A DNA stretch of 64,000 nt. Origin: Atherix ibis. Its lineage: Eukaryota > Arthropoda > Insecta > Diptera > Athericidae. A model generated the notes under the pieces. The model was not told where the DNA came from. It ran no database searches and saw nothing but the letters and a program-made list of their open reading frames with translations. The DNA is taken from the NCBI GenBank assembly GCA_958298945.1, contig OY282610.1, positions 63,671,088 through 63,735,087 on the forward strand, written 5' to 3'. Both the position numbers and the translations under genes were made by a program. Below are positions 23,420 through 35,274 of this stretch, piece by piece. Position 1 is the first letter of the stretch. Every line of letters starts with the position of its first letter.

Positions 23420-24900
23420 ATTTCTTCACGACCAAAAGCTGAGGCAAAAATACTACACTGCTCCAGGAGTAGTAAACAGTTTTGGTAATTCGTCAGAGAA
23501 GAATCTAAAATTTCGCCTGCTCATCCATCCCAATGCTATTTCACAATGAACCTCCAGTTGTCAGCTCAAAAGACGAGGCCGATTTGTTCTCGAATCCGGA
23601 TTGTTCCGTACCTTCACCTGGTAAGGTTTTATGGGGTTAATTCATTCTCGTTCTGAAGAAGTGTTCTTCTACATTGGTAAAACCACTGCGTAGGCTTTTC
23701 CAGCTAACCTTTTCTTTTAGAATCTATTCGCATAGATGGAAAACAGAATTCGTTCCAAAAAAGGCGAGTCCTCTTGCCCCTCCAATTACCGATCCATTGC
23801 ACTAACATCCCTTCTTTCTAAGGTCATAGGAACACTGATAAATTAGCAGCTAATGAAATATCTTGAATCAAGGAAACTCCTCAATGGAGTAGCAAAATAT
23901 CCAGTGGTGATTTTATGGCATATCTGGCCGAAAAGTGGAACCACACTCTCCATTTCTCTGAGGAGTGTAGGATCATCGCCTTTGATATTTGATAGACATA
24001 TGACAGAATTTGGCATCAGGCTCCTTTGTCGATAATGCGACGATTGCCTTCTCAAATAGATTGGAAGCTACCGTTCGAACCGTTTAGTACAAGTTGTTTT
24101 GGATGACTGCAGTCTACCAAATAAATTCTGGTGTTTCCCAGGGTTCAGTTCTTTCTACGACCATTTTTATAATTTTCATAAATGATCTCTTATCTGTCAC
24201 TTCTAATCCAATCCACTGTTTCGCTGATGACAGTACTCTCAGTTTTTCATACTCATTTCCTGATTCACGTCAATTCTCTTCGGCCATGAAGATGGAGCGA
24301 CAACGAGTGTTAAATTCATTAAATTCCGATATAGACAGTATATTACAAAGAAAAACCTCCGTTCTTGGTATGTGTATTAATGACAACATCCGTTTGAATG
24401 AGCACATATTTAATATTACCAAAAACGCTGCAAACTTTTTAGGTTTTCCTAAGCGATACTAGAAATTCTTCACTCCGCTTTATCTAGCCAATATATACAA
24501 AGAATATATTCGCCCGAAGCTAGAATATAGTTGACATATATGGGCAGGCGCTTCTAAAACGTGACTACACTTTCTAGATGGGATACAAACTCGAGGAATG
24601 AAATTAATAGGAGATACTGGAACCCCGACGATATGTCTCCTGTCTTCCCTTATTTTATCGTATTTTCCATAAACAGTGTTCCATGGAATTGGATAGTTTT
24701 ATTCAGCCCCTACAGTTAACCCTGGATCCCCTTTTCGGACGTACTATAAGATATACTGAATCTTTTTTTAACCGTTCAATCCGAATATGAAAAATGCACC
24801 GTCTTCTCTCTCTCTCTTTATCCCTCCCAATACTTTGTCACATGCGCGATGTACCCTCAACATTATAAGGATCCTTTACTGCAAGTGATTTATTAAAAAA
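23420..24900 (+). pseudogene. Jockey-clade LINE reverse transcriptase relic
   Basis: Ordered reverse transcriptase motifs can be read across frames: SNYRSIALTSLLSKVIGT (23785-23835), a broken DRIWH-like palm segment (about 24000), SGVSQGSVLSTTIFIIFIND (24130-24185), and the catalytic box CFADDSTLSFS (24218-24250). The C-terminal connection follows: NDNIRLNEHIFNITKNAANF, then LANIYKEYIRPKLEY and WAGASKT. This order and wording fit jockey-clade elements of flies. The longest surviving frame is 24094-24462. Stops and frameshifts abound, the endonuclease is not found, and an A-run near 24890 may mark the 3' end. Dead. Confidence 0.85.
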
Positions 24901-24939
24901 AAAGCTACTTTGAAGAGGATAACTCAATTGAATAGGGAT

Positions 24940-25280
24940 AACATTAAGAGCTTCTCGACGCCAAAGAGCTTCCCGATGTTCCGATTTCATGCCGTCAACT
25001 CCCGGTTCGACAATACCAGCAAATTTTTAGTTTATTGGCTAACGCTGTGCCTCCATCAAAAGCTACTCTGGGCTTTCCCGGTCAGGACATTTTTCATCCA
25101 TACCGATTCGTGTCCAGCCCATCCCAACGATCAAGTGTCCATAAATAATATTGATTGACTAAAATAGGCTCTGTTTGCATGTCAACAGAACCGCGCGGAT
25201 TTCTTCTTCTATGCTGTTACCGGCTCTGATCCTCGATATCCTCTTACCGCCTCTTTCACAAAATGAAGATCTGATCTGCT
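24940..25280 (-). pseudogene. Antisense LINE fragment (RT C-terminal part)
   Basis: The plus strand carries GATTGACTAAAATAGGCTCT and then a CAGAACCGCGCGGATTTC stretch. The first recurs at 32667 and, in the opposite orientation, at 51103. In those copies it belongs to the region after the catalytic box of a LINE reverse transcriptase. This copy is therefore a minus-strand piece of the same family. It has no useful frame. Confidence 0.5.
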
Positions 25281-25289
25281 GCAAGCGGG

Positions 25290-25840
25290 AACTTCTGAGC
25301 GAAAGAGTAAACTACGGTCAATACTGGAAGTGCCTTCTGGTTTAAACGAATCCGCGAACCTGAGCTGGCTTAGCGGTGTCTAGAATTTACAAGATTCCTT
25401 ATCATAACTTTTTGAATGGGAGTGCATAACATAGTACTTTCAAAATAAAATTTGGCACCATGGGGGTCGGATGCCTCACCTTAGGCTGAATTGTGTTGGC
25501 CAAAATCGCAAGTACAGTCTTCGAACCAATACCAATAATCACGGGTACTAGTAAAGGTTTAGATAGGCCTTGTGCCAATAGTTTGAGCAATTAGCTTATA
25601 ACTGCCTACTAACTGATAGCACAGAGTCTACTTATGGTTTAGTGTATGGAAGAAAATCTGAGGTAGGAAATCAGAGATGTAAGACAGAAATGATAGAGTT
25701 AGCTGGAAGCTGATTTGGCGTATTATAATCCCTATAACCATGTGGTGACTCCATGCTAAGTATTTGGCTAAGGCAAAGATGTATACAAAATTTTATTACG
25801 AGTAACATCTGTCGATAAGTTTAGTTTTGGCAGCCATTGA
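25290..25840. other. No gene seen
   Basis: Mixed composition; nothing recognised. Confidence 0.4.
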
Positions 25841-25849
25841 AAAAAGAGA

Positions 25850-26460
25850 AGGTTTGTGTCTTTCATTATTATTGAATAAAGTAAAATTCCGTGTGCTAAT
25901 AAAATACTATTGGGAAGCAAAACCAAGCCTGCAACGTGTAATGGGGAACGATTCAGAAGTGGCTTACTGAATTACATTGGTGTCGTAACAGCACAGGTGA
26001 CGCTGAGCGTCCACGACGTCCAATTTAGGTCTTCACTGAAAAAATGATTAATAAAATCCATTATGTTTGGGTATATAAGAAAGCTATCGGCGAGATGGCT
26101 GCCGCATTTTCTGACACCTGATCAAAAACGTTTTCGTGTAACAACTTCAATGAAGTTTTTGGATATTTTTAAGCAGCATCCAAATTAATTTTTACGTCGA
26201 TTCATTACTTTTGATCAAGCATTGATTAACCATTACACATCAGAAATCAAAAGTTCAGTAAAAATTATGGACTTTTACTAGCGAACGTGCATCAAAGAAG
26301 GTTAAAACGGTTCTATCGGCAGAAAAGGTTATGCCAACTGCTTTCTAGGACGCACTTGGTATAATCTTTATCGAGTATCTTGGAAAAGCAGAAACGATAA
26401 CAGGACGATTCATAAATTGAATAAACTTGTTGATTCCGGATTGCAGAGAAATTTAATCGA
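25850..26460 (+). pseudogene. mariner-like transposase relic, N-terminal and central part
   Basis: The readable pieces are KFRVLIKYYWEAKPSLQRVM at the start, then LTPDQKRFRVTTSMKFLDIF, FLRRFITFDQALINHYTSE and SAEKVMPT-like sequence up to about 26450. They follow the order of a mariner family common in insects whose block reads FLRRFVTMDETWIHHYTPE. The first catalytic Asp region is altered (FDQAL) and many stops are present. The C-terminal part of what may be the same copy resumes at 28060. Confidence 0.7.
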
Positions 26461-26479
26461 ATTAAATTCAATTTTATGA

Positions 26480-27020
26480 AATTGGAAAATTCTAACATTT
26501 TTGGTGAAGAACCGACAATTTTGGTGAAATTTTGACATTTTTGGTAAAGAACCGACAATTTTGGTAAAAATTATAAAATTTAGACATTTGTTGTGAAAAA
26601 CCAACAATTTTGGTGAACATTGGAAAATTTTAATAGTTTTGGCGACGAATCGACGATTTTGGCGAAATTTTGTCATTTTTGGTGAAGAACCGACAATTTT
26701 GCCGGCAATTTTTGTGAACATTGTAAAATTTTGACATTTTTGATGACGAACCGACGATTTTGGCGAAATTTTGACATTTTTGGAGAAAACTCGAAAGATT
26801 TGTCGGAAATTTTTGTGAAAATTGGAAAATTTTAGAAATATTTAGTAAAAATGCAACAATTTTGGTGGAAATTGGAAAATTGTAACATTTTTGGCGACGA
26901 ATCGACGATTTTGGCGAAATTTTGTCATTTTTGGTGAAGAACCGACAATTTTTGTGAAAATTAGAAAATATTAGAAATTGTTAGTGAAAAAGCAACAATT
27001 TTGATGAAAATTAGAAAATT
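26480..27020. repeat. Tandem repeat of about 40-50 bp
   Basis: At least eight diverged units contain GGTGAAGAACCGACAATTTT followed by GGCGAAATTTTGACATTTTT. Spacing between units is 40 or 49 bp. It sits between two parts of a mariner relic. Confidence 0.85.
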
Positions 27021-27059
27021 TTAACCGTTTTATTCGTATCCTCTGGATTTTTCCACATC

Positions 27060-27990
27060 CTAAATTTCTATCTCACAGACCGATATTTTCAAATTGCTGA
27101 AAATATTAAGTTTTTTGAAAATTTATTCTAACTCCGCCAGTGTTCAGGGTAACTCAGGGTAACATCCTAGCGATAATCCTTTACAATATTTACGCCCAAA
27201 ATATTCCTTGTCACACTCATATCATCACCGCCAGATATGCTGACGACACAGCCATCCTTTCACACCACAAAGATCCTTCCACAGCCATCAATATCCTACA
27301 AAACCACATCCATTTGTTAGAAACCCGGTTGAAAAGGTGGAGAGTAAGGGTAAACGAGTTAAAATCTGCTCATGTTACATTCACACTGTGCCGAGAGCAG
27401 ATCCCTAATCTAGATTAGCGTGCATTACCTTGGAATTCTATTCGACAAACGGTTAACCTGGAACCCTTACAACGTACGTGTAAACTGGAAGAAGTGAACT
27501 TAACGGATGATATAAACAATTACTAGAACTCCTAGACAGTATGTGAAAACTTACATTTACTATACAATATGATACTGAAATCGATATGGACGTACGGTCT
27601 CGAAGTTTGGGGTTCGACAAAGCAGTCCAATTGCCCATCGAATCTAAACCTTATAATCCCGAATTCTTTGAAAAATTGTCAATGCCCCTTTTTATGTACG
27701 AAACACTTCTATCCATCGTGATCTAAATATTCCAATCGTTTGTGAACTATGTATATCTCGTTATAAAAAATTCCATTCGCATCTATCCTATCCATTAGGA
27801 AGAGAACTGTTCACTCCCACCCTTCCATTATACACCCATCAACGTTTGAAATGGCAATGGCCTTGTGATTTTTTAAATCATGTTGTTCTTGGGGAGACAG
27901 CGAAGGGACATCTTCGTGTCCTTGTATCTTCCCTTAAAAAATTTGCTTGTTACAAATTGTATATAGTTGTACATAACATTAATAAAAAAG
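27060..27990 (+). pseudogene. Jockey-clade LINE, reverse transcriptase 3' part (BS-like)
   Basis: The frame 27140-27418 reads VTQGNILAIILYNIYAQNIP, then ARYADDTAILSHHKDP (catalytic ADD box), then LKRWRVRVNELKSAHVTFT. The reading continues across stops with YLGILF-like and YGLEVWGSTKQSN segments, as in jockey/BS/X-element LINEs of flies. The sequence ends at an A-rich tail near 27980-28000. The 5' part, endonuclease and first ORF are absent, as expected for a 5'-truncated insertion. Broken by stops. Confidence 0.85.
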
Positions 27991-28059
27991 AAACAAAAAA
28001 ACAAAGATAGCAGGACAGTATTGTACCGGTTCAATGATGAAATCAGGATTTAAAATCCA

Positions 28060-28290
28060 TTCTAGGAATGATGAAATCCATGAATTAGAAAATAAATTGT
28101 CTCCACATTGACTATATTCGCCAGATTTAGCCAACGATCCCCCCTCCCACCTCAAACAATTATTTCCTATTTTCGAATATGAAAAAAAATTGCTCGGCGG
28201 AAAAAGATTTGGCTGCAACAATGAGGAGATTGCTGGAAGGGTTGGAGAGATCGAAAGATCGTCAGATCTTGTGGGATTAAGGGTAAGTAG
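28060..28290 (+). pseudogene. mariner-like transposase relic, C-terminal part
   Basis: DEIHELENKLSPH then YSPDLA, LFSNMKKK and GGKRFGCNNEEIAGRV can be read across frames. This is the third-Asp region and downstream block of the same mariner type as 25850-26460. It begins about where that copy would resume after roughly 35 missing codons. I infer one copy split by the array and the LINE between them. Confidence 0.65.
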
Positions 28291-28299
28291 ATCATGTTA

Positions 28300-29350
28300 A
28301 GGAGTAAAATGATTTTTTTTTCTTGTCAAGGCGACATATTAGGTATGCCACGTTTAACAAAAATGAATACTATCTGATCAATTATATAAAATTATGTTAC
28401 CTAATCAAAAGACAACAATTCTTAATTAATGATATTCATTTAATATTTGGATGATCTTGCCTTTGAGGAGCACTGAAATCGCTCAAGTTCAATTGAATTG
28501 TCACCGCAGGTGTTAATTCAATAACAACGATGCCGTAGAGGTGGCAATATGCTATGAAGCCCCCTTTATCGATTAATTGTTTAATGATGAAAATACCAAA
28601 GGTGTTTTTCTGAGCAGAACACTACGAGCATCGGGAGAGGATTGTAGCCCTCTCCAACAAATTTATAGTATATGAGACACCTACCCCCTCACGGCCGCGA
28701 GACCTTGATTAATGAGTTTTGACTAGTCGCTAAAATTGTTTTCGCAACAATTCGCATTTTGGTTATTCGCGTTGTTAGCAATCTTGACCGATTCCGATTG
28801 GTTTTTCTGATATGTCAAAATTTTCCATTTAACTAGTGATAAGCTGAGTCATTAAATTATCACAAAAAGTATTCGAAAAAATTTCTTATTTAAATTTCTT
28901 CCATTTTTATTATTCATAAATTATGCTTCGAAGACTTTGCGTTCGTATTCGTGTGTGCATGAGGTGGGAAATGTTGTTCCAATCAGCAAAATACATACCA
29001 ACATCGTAATTTGTTTTTGTTTTTTTATTTTATTTTCAAATTCGATATAAATAATTATGTCCGCTATACAATAAAAGGCCAATGATCTGATAAGTCGGAC
29101 TGTAAGTGTAGGTGTGTGTGCAGGTAGGTTTTCGTTTGCACCAATTTTTGTCGCTCTTTATTCCTGTCTAAGTAATTAGATTGATTTTTCTTCCCATTAA
29201 GAAATATGTGAGGATTTTATTCATTATTGAATTAATTGTTATTAGGAAAATTGGGTGAAAAGAATTGTCAGAAAACTGCTGGAAAATTGTTCAGAAACGT
29301 TTACGCCTTTAAATTCGAGACAAAAAATACTCCCAATTTTTTTTTGTTAT
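28300..29350. other. Host-like noncoding DNA
   Basis: AT-rich with a few balanced patches (28480-28720). No element recognised. Confidence 0.45.
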
Positions 29351-29360
29351 TTTATGGAAG

Positions 29361-29515
29361 GTAGCGATTTTAAGGGATTTTTTTAGGTAGCGATTTTTAG
29401 GGATTTTTTAAGGTAGCGATTTTTAGGGATTTTTTTAGGTAGCGATTTTTAAGGATTTTTTTAGGTAGCGATTTTTAGGAATTTTTTTAGGTAGCGATTT
29501 TTAGGGATTTTTAAA
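29361..29515. repeat. 26-bp tandem repeat, six units
   Basis: GTAGCGATTTTTAGGGATTT plus a T-run repeats with exact 26-bp spacing at 29361, 29387, 29413, 29439, 29465 and 29491. The units are nearly identical, so the array is young. Confidence 0.95.
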
Positions 29516-29519
29516 AAAT

Positions 29520-30950
29520 TTAATTCATGGCGTCCCATTACCTTCTGATGCTTTTTGCTGATGACTTGAAATTTTGTTGAAAATTCCATTACTCCTCTAA
29601 ATCCTTTAAAAAAAATTCTGCTTATCTATTATGAAATTCTCTAGATCTTCGATATCGAAATTCTCTAGATCCTTATTTATATAAACCAAATGTCGTAAAG
29701 ATCATTTTACCTGAAAGGGAACAGAAATTGTCAACATTTCCTTAGTAGTCTTTTCGATATATCCTTTTTCCTAAATTTTTATTTACTGCAAATCGTTTTT
29801 TAATAAAGATAAAAATCTGGGCTAGATTATTCTTACATTCTCTGTTCTGTGAATACAATATTTTTTTTGCATTTGCCATTTATTAGAGTGATTTCCATTT
29901 GATAATTTCTATACTAAGAAAGCGTATGGACTTTATTTTTGAAAAGTCTATGCAGAAGAAATGGAATTATTCTCTGCAAGAATATTTTTTTTTTAAATTT
30001 CGAAATAAAGGCATTTTATTAAAAAAAATATTTACAGTTTTGTTTTAGTACTCTTTCGAAAAAAATTTAACACAATCTTCTGATAGGGCAGAAGTTAAAA
30101 ACAAATTTTTAAATGCAGTTTTTTTTTCAAGGGAATTGTTTTATAGTCGAAACAATTTTGATTTTGGCCATCCTGATTTCTAGAATCACTTTAAATAAAT
30201 AAAAAAATTTCATAAAAATTCTTGCAAAAGAGAAACTAGTACAATTAGACCTATTGTCAAATAAAATGAATATCAATTAGGTCAGCAACTTCTTATTCTT
30301 ATTTGTAAATAAATTAATATTCATAGTCAGCTTTTTGTATATAAAAAATTTTTTTTTTAAATATTATCTTTAGTGAGAAAAATAATTGCTGTGAAAAATA
30401 AATTCAAAAATTTTATTTATGACAATTATAATAGATGCAAGAAATTATTTAAATAAATTCTAAATTAAGCAACGAACTGCAAGAAAATTAAGTAACGCAT
30501 TGATTGAGTTTCAGTAATAAAGGGAAAACTACTGTAATGGATGTAAGAAAATTGCTCAATAAGTAATAAGATGTAGTTGCTTTTACTAGAGAAATAATAG
30601 CAATTGTAAAAAATTATTACTTAAAAATATTATACGCATAACTACCAATTGAGTCTAAGAAATGTTTTAAATAATATTAAATATTTTTGAATATTTAATG
30701 GAGACTAAGACTAACTAGAAAAAAAATGCAATGGATTCAAAAAATGCCAAAGAGTGGATTTAGCATCCTGAATATGATATTATAATGACTGCAAAAAAAT
30801 AGGTTCCTTCCTCATAACTGAAAAATTGCAAGGACGTTTCAATAAACTTTGCATATGCACCAAAAAAAAAATACTCAAAAAATAATAATCGGGTTTGTTT
30901 GACTATATTTTTGACCATATTTGTCCCTACAAGCAAACCACAACAATAAT
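29520..30950. other. AT-rich sequence, no gene
   Basis: Very AT-rich with long A and T runs. Nothing recognised. Confidence 0.5.
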
Positions 30951-30954
30951 AAAA

Positions 30955-31440
30955 TTTTAGCGTTAAAAAATTAAAAAATATCGTTAAAAAGTTAAAAACG
31001 ATCGTTAAAAAGTTAAAATCTATCGTCAAAAATTAAAAACTATCGCTAAAAAGTTAATTAAAAATTAAAAACTATTGTTAAAAATGAAAAACTATCGTTA
31101 AATAGTTAAAAACTATCGTCAAAAATTAAAAAATGATCGTAAAACTTAAAAATTGTCGTTAAAAAATTAAGAACCATAATTAAAAAATTAAAAACTATCG
31201 TTAAAAATTAAAACCATCGTTAAAAATTAAAAACTATCGTTAAAAAATAAAAAACTATCATTAAATAATCAAAAACTATCGTCAAAAATTAAAAACTGGC
31301 CGTAAAACTTAAAAATTGTCGTTAAAAAAATAAAAACCATCATTAAAATATTAAAAACTATCGTTAAAAAGTTAAAAATGTCGTCAAGAATTAAAAACTA
31401 TCGTTAAAAAGTTATAAACTATCGTGAAGAATTAAAAACT
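30955..31440. repeat. About 21-bp AT-rich tandem array
   Basis: Units are close to ATCGTTAAAAAGTTAAAAAC, with frequent length changes. A block of about 160 bp (from about 31112) recurs from about 31273, both containing CGTAAAACTTAAAAATTGTC, which shows a higher-order step. Confidence 0.92.
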
Positions 31441-32275
31441 CAAATATTATCTTTTAATGAGAGAGAAGCAACCAAACGAAAACAAAAGTGACGTCCGACG
31501 AGACTATAGTAGTCTTGCGGCTATTATCGCGCTGTCGGCAATTTTCTAGCAGAGCCGAGAAGCCAACGATGAATTCAACGCAAGCGAAAGCGGAATCGTG
31601 CAGACCTGGCCCAGACCTAGGCTAGACTTCTTATAGCAGTCGAATTACCGGTATGCCGATTGAGATAAATGCAACCGATAGGGAGGAGAAACTTTAAAGA
31701 TAACCAGCACAGTTACTATTTGTAAGAAGCAATGCGATCGGCAAGGAGGCAGAAAGAAGAGGATAGACATTTCTAGATAGAAGAAACTTCATATTTGCAG
31801 ATGACATGAAAAATTTGCTCAATAATAAATAACTGGTTTGTAACACAACAGTAATTTGATGAGTGCACAGTCAATTAAAAGTAACATTTTCTCTTTTAAT
31901 GCGAAATGATAAGTTTCTATTAGAAAAATACTATTTTATGATTAAGGAAGATATTAGCGCACCTTAGATGATCTGCTTTACATATGAACTATTTTTGTCC
32001 GAAATTTTTTAAATGAACTGAAAAAATTCAATTCACATTTTGAACATACATACACGTATATTGTTGGACGACTACTATGAGACGGCATACATTTTCCGAT
32101 CTACCTGAATTTATCATCCGTAAAATTCTGATTTTAATATACAATATTTACCGTTTGAAAAAAAATGATTATCGTTACTTTTTGTTAATTTCTTTTATGA
32201 GAGAACTAAAATTTTATCGTAACATTGAAATTTGCCTTTTATTGAGAATTTGGTCCTAGGCACTTTTGTAAAAAC
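31441..32275. other. GC-richer patch, then AT-rich DNA
   Basis: 31480-31760 is the richest in G and C in the area and starts right at the end of the array. It holds GACTATAGTAGTC. No open frame or known motif. The remainder is AT-rich. Confidence 0.35.
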
Positions 32276-32279
32276 TCAA

Positions 32280-32690
32280 GTATCATCATCATCATTGACA
32301 GCGCAACAACCGCGGGTCTGAGTCTAGGTCTGCTTCATCAAAGAACTCTAGACGGCTTCCACTTCGACACTCCAAGCGTACTTTTAGCGTTCTGGCTAGG
32401 TCATACCAACGGTATGATCTTCCTAGTTTTCTGGGACCATAAAATGACCACACGAATTAAGTGTCCAGCCCACAGCACATTCGAGCGGTTCTTCATGAAG
32501 GGGGGCCAAAAATACTTCGAAGGATGCTCCTCTCGAACGCAGAAAAGGATTTTGCTAAGAACCCAAGTTTCCGAAGAATACATGGAGGACTGGCAAGACT
32601 ACATGAAGACTGGTCTCGTGCAGCAGTAGTTTCGATGTTATGGTCAGAATTTTAGAGCGAACCAATTTACTGATTGACTGAAGTAGGCTC
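32280..32690 (-). pseudogene. Antisense LINE fragment (reverse transcriptase C-terminal part)
   Basis: On the minus strand the sequence gives MYSSETWVLSK and WAGHLIR. These are landmarks of the region downstream of the catalytic box in a LINE family widespread in insects (usual order: LMYSSETW, then REDGRFRSL, then RLRWAGHLIRM). Here the parts are joined by a deletion. The 3' end carries ATGATGATGATGA, the short microsatellite that usually ends this LINE. Same family as 24940-25280 and 50400-51335. Dead. Confidence 0.7.
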
Positions 32691-32711
32691 TGTGTACGGA
32701 TTTTTTCCTCT

Positions 32712-32796
32712 CCCCAAATAGTAAAATTAGTAGCTTCGAAAGAGTTAAATCATTTTACTATTTGGGGGGTAAAGTGACTTAATTCTTTCGAAGCTA
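32712..32796. repeat. Interleaved inverted repeats A-B-A'-B'
   Basis: A, CCCCAAATAGTAAAAT (32712-32727), is perfectly inverted at 32752-32767. B, TAGCTTCGAAAGAGTTAA (32731-32748), is inverted at 32779-32796 with one mismatch. The pairs cross each other, so a single strand could form a pseudoknot rather than a simple hairpin. Confidence 0.92.
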
Positions 32797-32799
32797 AAG

Positions 32800-34265
32800 T
32801 CTCCTAAGGTATGATTATTTAAAATTACAAGAAGTTTACACGCATTGAACTGAAACTAGTGCATTTTATTAAAGTTTACGACCGAAGCCTTCGAATTGTC
32901 ATGCGAAAAATTGTTGAAACGAAAAGGGCCCCTGCGGCTAACACAACCGTAAATAATAGGAATCTTTTCACAAATCTAAGACTTATAACTCTAAGGATCT
33001 CATTTAAAACTTGATGTTGTTTTTTTTATTTTAGATATTAAAATTTATTTTGTTAAAAAATTAAACACTTCAAATCTGAAAAAATTTCAAACCCTTAGGA
33101 AAGTGTAGGACTTATAATATTTGGGGACTCGTATAGTAAAATAAATCTCGAATTTGGTATTTAGAAATAACGAAAATACCAAATTCAAAAAAAATTATTC
33201 CAAATATCAAAAACAAACGATTAAATTGACGACGAGTCAAAGCAAATTCAATGTGGGAAAAGGAAATTCCCCCAAATTGATGTCGTATCCTTGGAGTTGT
33301 AGTAGTGGCTCGTTATTTCTGAAAATAGAAATTTTGGATAAAAGTTCATGAATTAAAGCTAAAGTAACGGCAGAAGGGTGTGGGACATGCGCCAGTGTAA
33401 GAAGTTCGATTGAAATTTAGAGGACCAAGGCCAATGAATGGTGTGGTATTATTCTCGATTTTCAGTGTGTTTGTGCTTATTTTGTGCACTTAGTGTGAGT
33501 GCGCGAACATAGCAATTGACTAAAATAAAAAAAATACTGAATAGTCTCTCCAAATGATTTGTGCTCATTGATATTGCCTACAAGTACAACTATATAAATC
33601 ATAAATAATTTAGCTATTTATTATTACTGCAAATCCAAGCCCCAAACCCGAAGAAGCGTCCATTCCGAAAATTTCATAATATTGTACTTACGACGAATCT
33701 CTATTCCGTATCATATTTAATCATACATGGAAACACAAGCAAACGTATGCTCGTACACGTACATACCATTGGACCACCGCACTATTTACCAAACCGTGTA
33801 CCAGATGCTCAAGTGTGTATGTATGTATGGATGGGCAATAGCCGCTAAGCTATTGCTCATGCATGCATGCATACACTAATCGAAGTTGCTTCGGATTCAC
33901 AAACTATGATGTCACAGTTTTGTCAGATCAGCTGTGGGGAAACCGCACAGCCAAAGTACAATCAACTCTGGAATAGATACCTTGACTTTTCTGTATGGGA
34001 ATGTGTGTGAATGTACTGTGGCTAGGTTGATTCGTTTGGTTACTGAACTTGGTCATTGGTCTCAAGAACTCACAGAGAAAGTGAGAAACGAAGAAACCCG
34101 CATACATGCGCACATGAACAAGTCCAAACAATGGTTTCGAAAGTGAGAAAGATTAAAACGGGCAGAGAGTGCGAGAGTGCGAATGAAAAACGAATAGGAA
34201 GAGTAAAACGAGCTACATTTGTGACAGAAGTATCTATATATTTAATGGTGCTATGCCGCATATAA
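32800..34265. other. Host-like noncoding DNA
   Basis: 33400-34260 is less AT-rich, with GTGTGTATGTATG patches, CATGCATGCATGC (about 33862) and a TCAGCTGTG site. Open frames are short and overlapping on both strands. No element or exon recognised. Confidence 0.45.
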
Positions 34266-34273
34266 TTAATATA

Positions 34274-35270
34274 TTGGGTTGTGCGGAAAGTTGGAAGGTG
34301 CTAGGTCTGGATCCAAGCTCTAAAAGCTTTGCCGAGTGGTCAAATTTGTATGTGGTTTCGCATTATCCTGTTGGAACGCTATACCTTTCCTATTGACCAA
34401 TTCTGGCCTTTTTTCTTAATGTGAATCATTCAATTTGTCCAACTGATGACAGTACACTTCAGAATTGATCGTTATGTTGCTCGATAGAAGCTCAAAATAA
34501 ACGATTCCTTTGAAATCCCACCAAATAGATAGGATAACTTTTTTTTTGATGAATATTGGCTTTCGAATTAGTTTGAGCCGGTTCATCTTTTCTACTCTAC
34601 GATCTTTTGCGCTTAACATTGTTGTGGACAACCAATTTCTCGTCCCCAGTGATGATACGCTTCAAAAATGGATCATTTTCTTTGTTGTTTGAGAAGCAAA
34701 TCACAAACGTCAATACGATGGGCACATATTTTTTTCCGTAAGGATATGAGCAACCCATATGTGTATGTTGAGCTTTGAGATTAAACCTAGCCATTTCAAA
34801 TGATCATGAACAGTCGAAGTGGATAAATTTAATCTCTCAGCAATCTCACGAGTTGTTATTCGCCGGTTTGCATCAATTAATAACTTTATTGTGTCTTTAT
34901 CAGCTTCAACTGGCCTTCCAGAACGTGGCGCATCTTCGAGATCAAAATTGCCGGATCAAAATTTTGCAAACCAATTTTGGCACTGGCGGTCACTTAACCC
35001 ATTGGATAATTTTATTCTTGCTTGAACAGCATTTTTATCTTTTCTATAGTAAAAAAGTACAATAAAATAGGCCAAAAGGCTTTTTTTCACTTTCCATATT
35101 TAAAAGGGTATCGACCAAAAGCTACTATGTAGAATCAATCTAATCAAGACTTGCTATGTCAGCTGTCAAAATACATATGATTATGCGGATAAAGTGTGAA
35201 GTTGGTTGTGAAAAATTACTATTAAGTCCTCTGTTTGGAAAAAAACGAAATTACTTTCCGAACAACTCAA
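34274..35270 (-). mobile_element. mariner (family 'TTGGGTTGTTCGG'), copy b, internally deleted
   Basis: Flanked by TA at 34272-34273 and 35271-35272. The terminal repeats are TTGGGTTGTGCGGAAAGT at the low end and the complement of TTGAGTTGTTCGGAAAGTAA at the high end. At 997 bp it lacks about 235 bp of copy a. The minus strand still reads DRRVEKMNRLKL-like and KENDPFLKRIITGDEKLVV segments, so the first catalytic Asp is kept although the usual Trp of GDEKW is changed. The deletions lie close to the 3' end: one removes the segment before SPDLAPS, and the next joins GCACCTTCC straight to the 3' terminal repeat, so the third Asp block and the C-terminus are gone. Inactive. Confidence 0.9.
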
Positions 35271-35274
35271 TAGT

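Noticed and set aside
26313..26721. Minus-strand frames with FTKIVGSSPKM repeats
   Set aside because: Translation of the 40-50 bp tandem array; the repetition comes from the DNA, not from a repeat protein.
30760..31029. 89-codon minus-strand frame with FNFLTI repeats
   Set aside because: It is simply the translation of the AT-rich tandem array starting at 30955.
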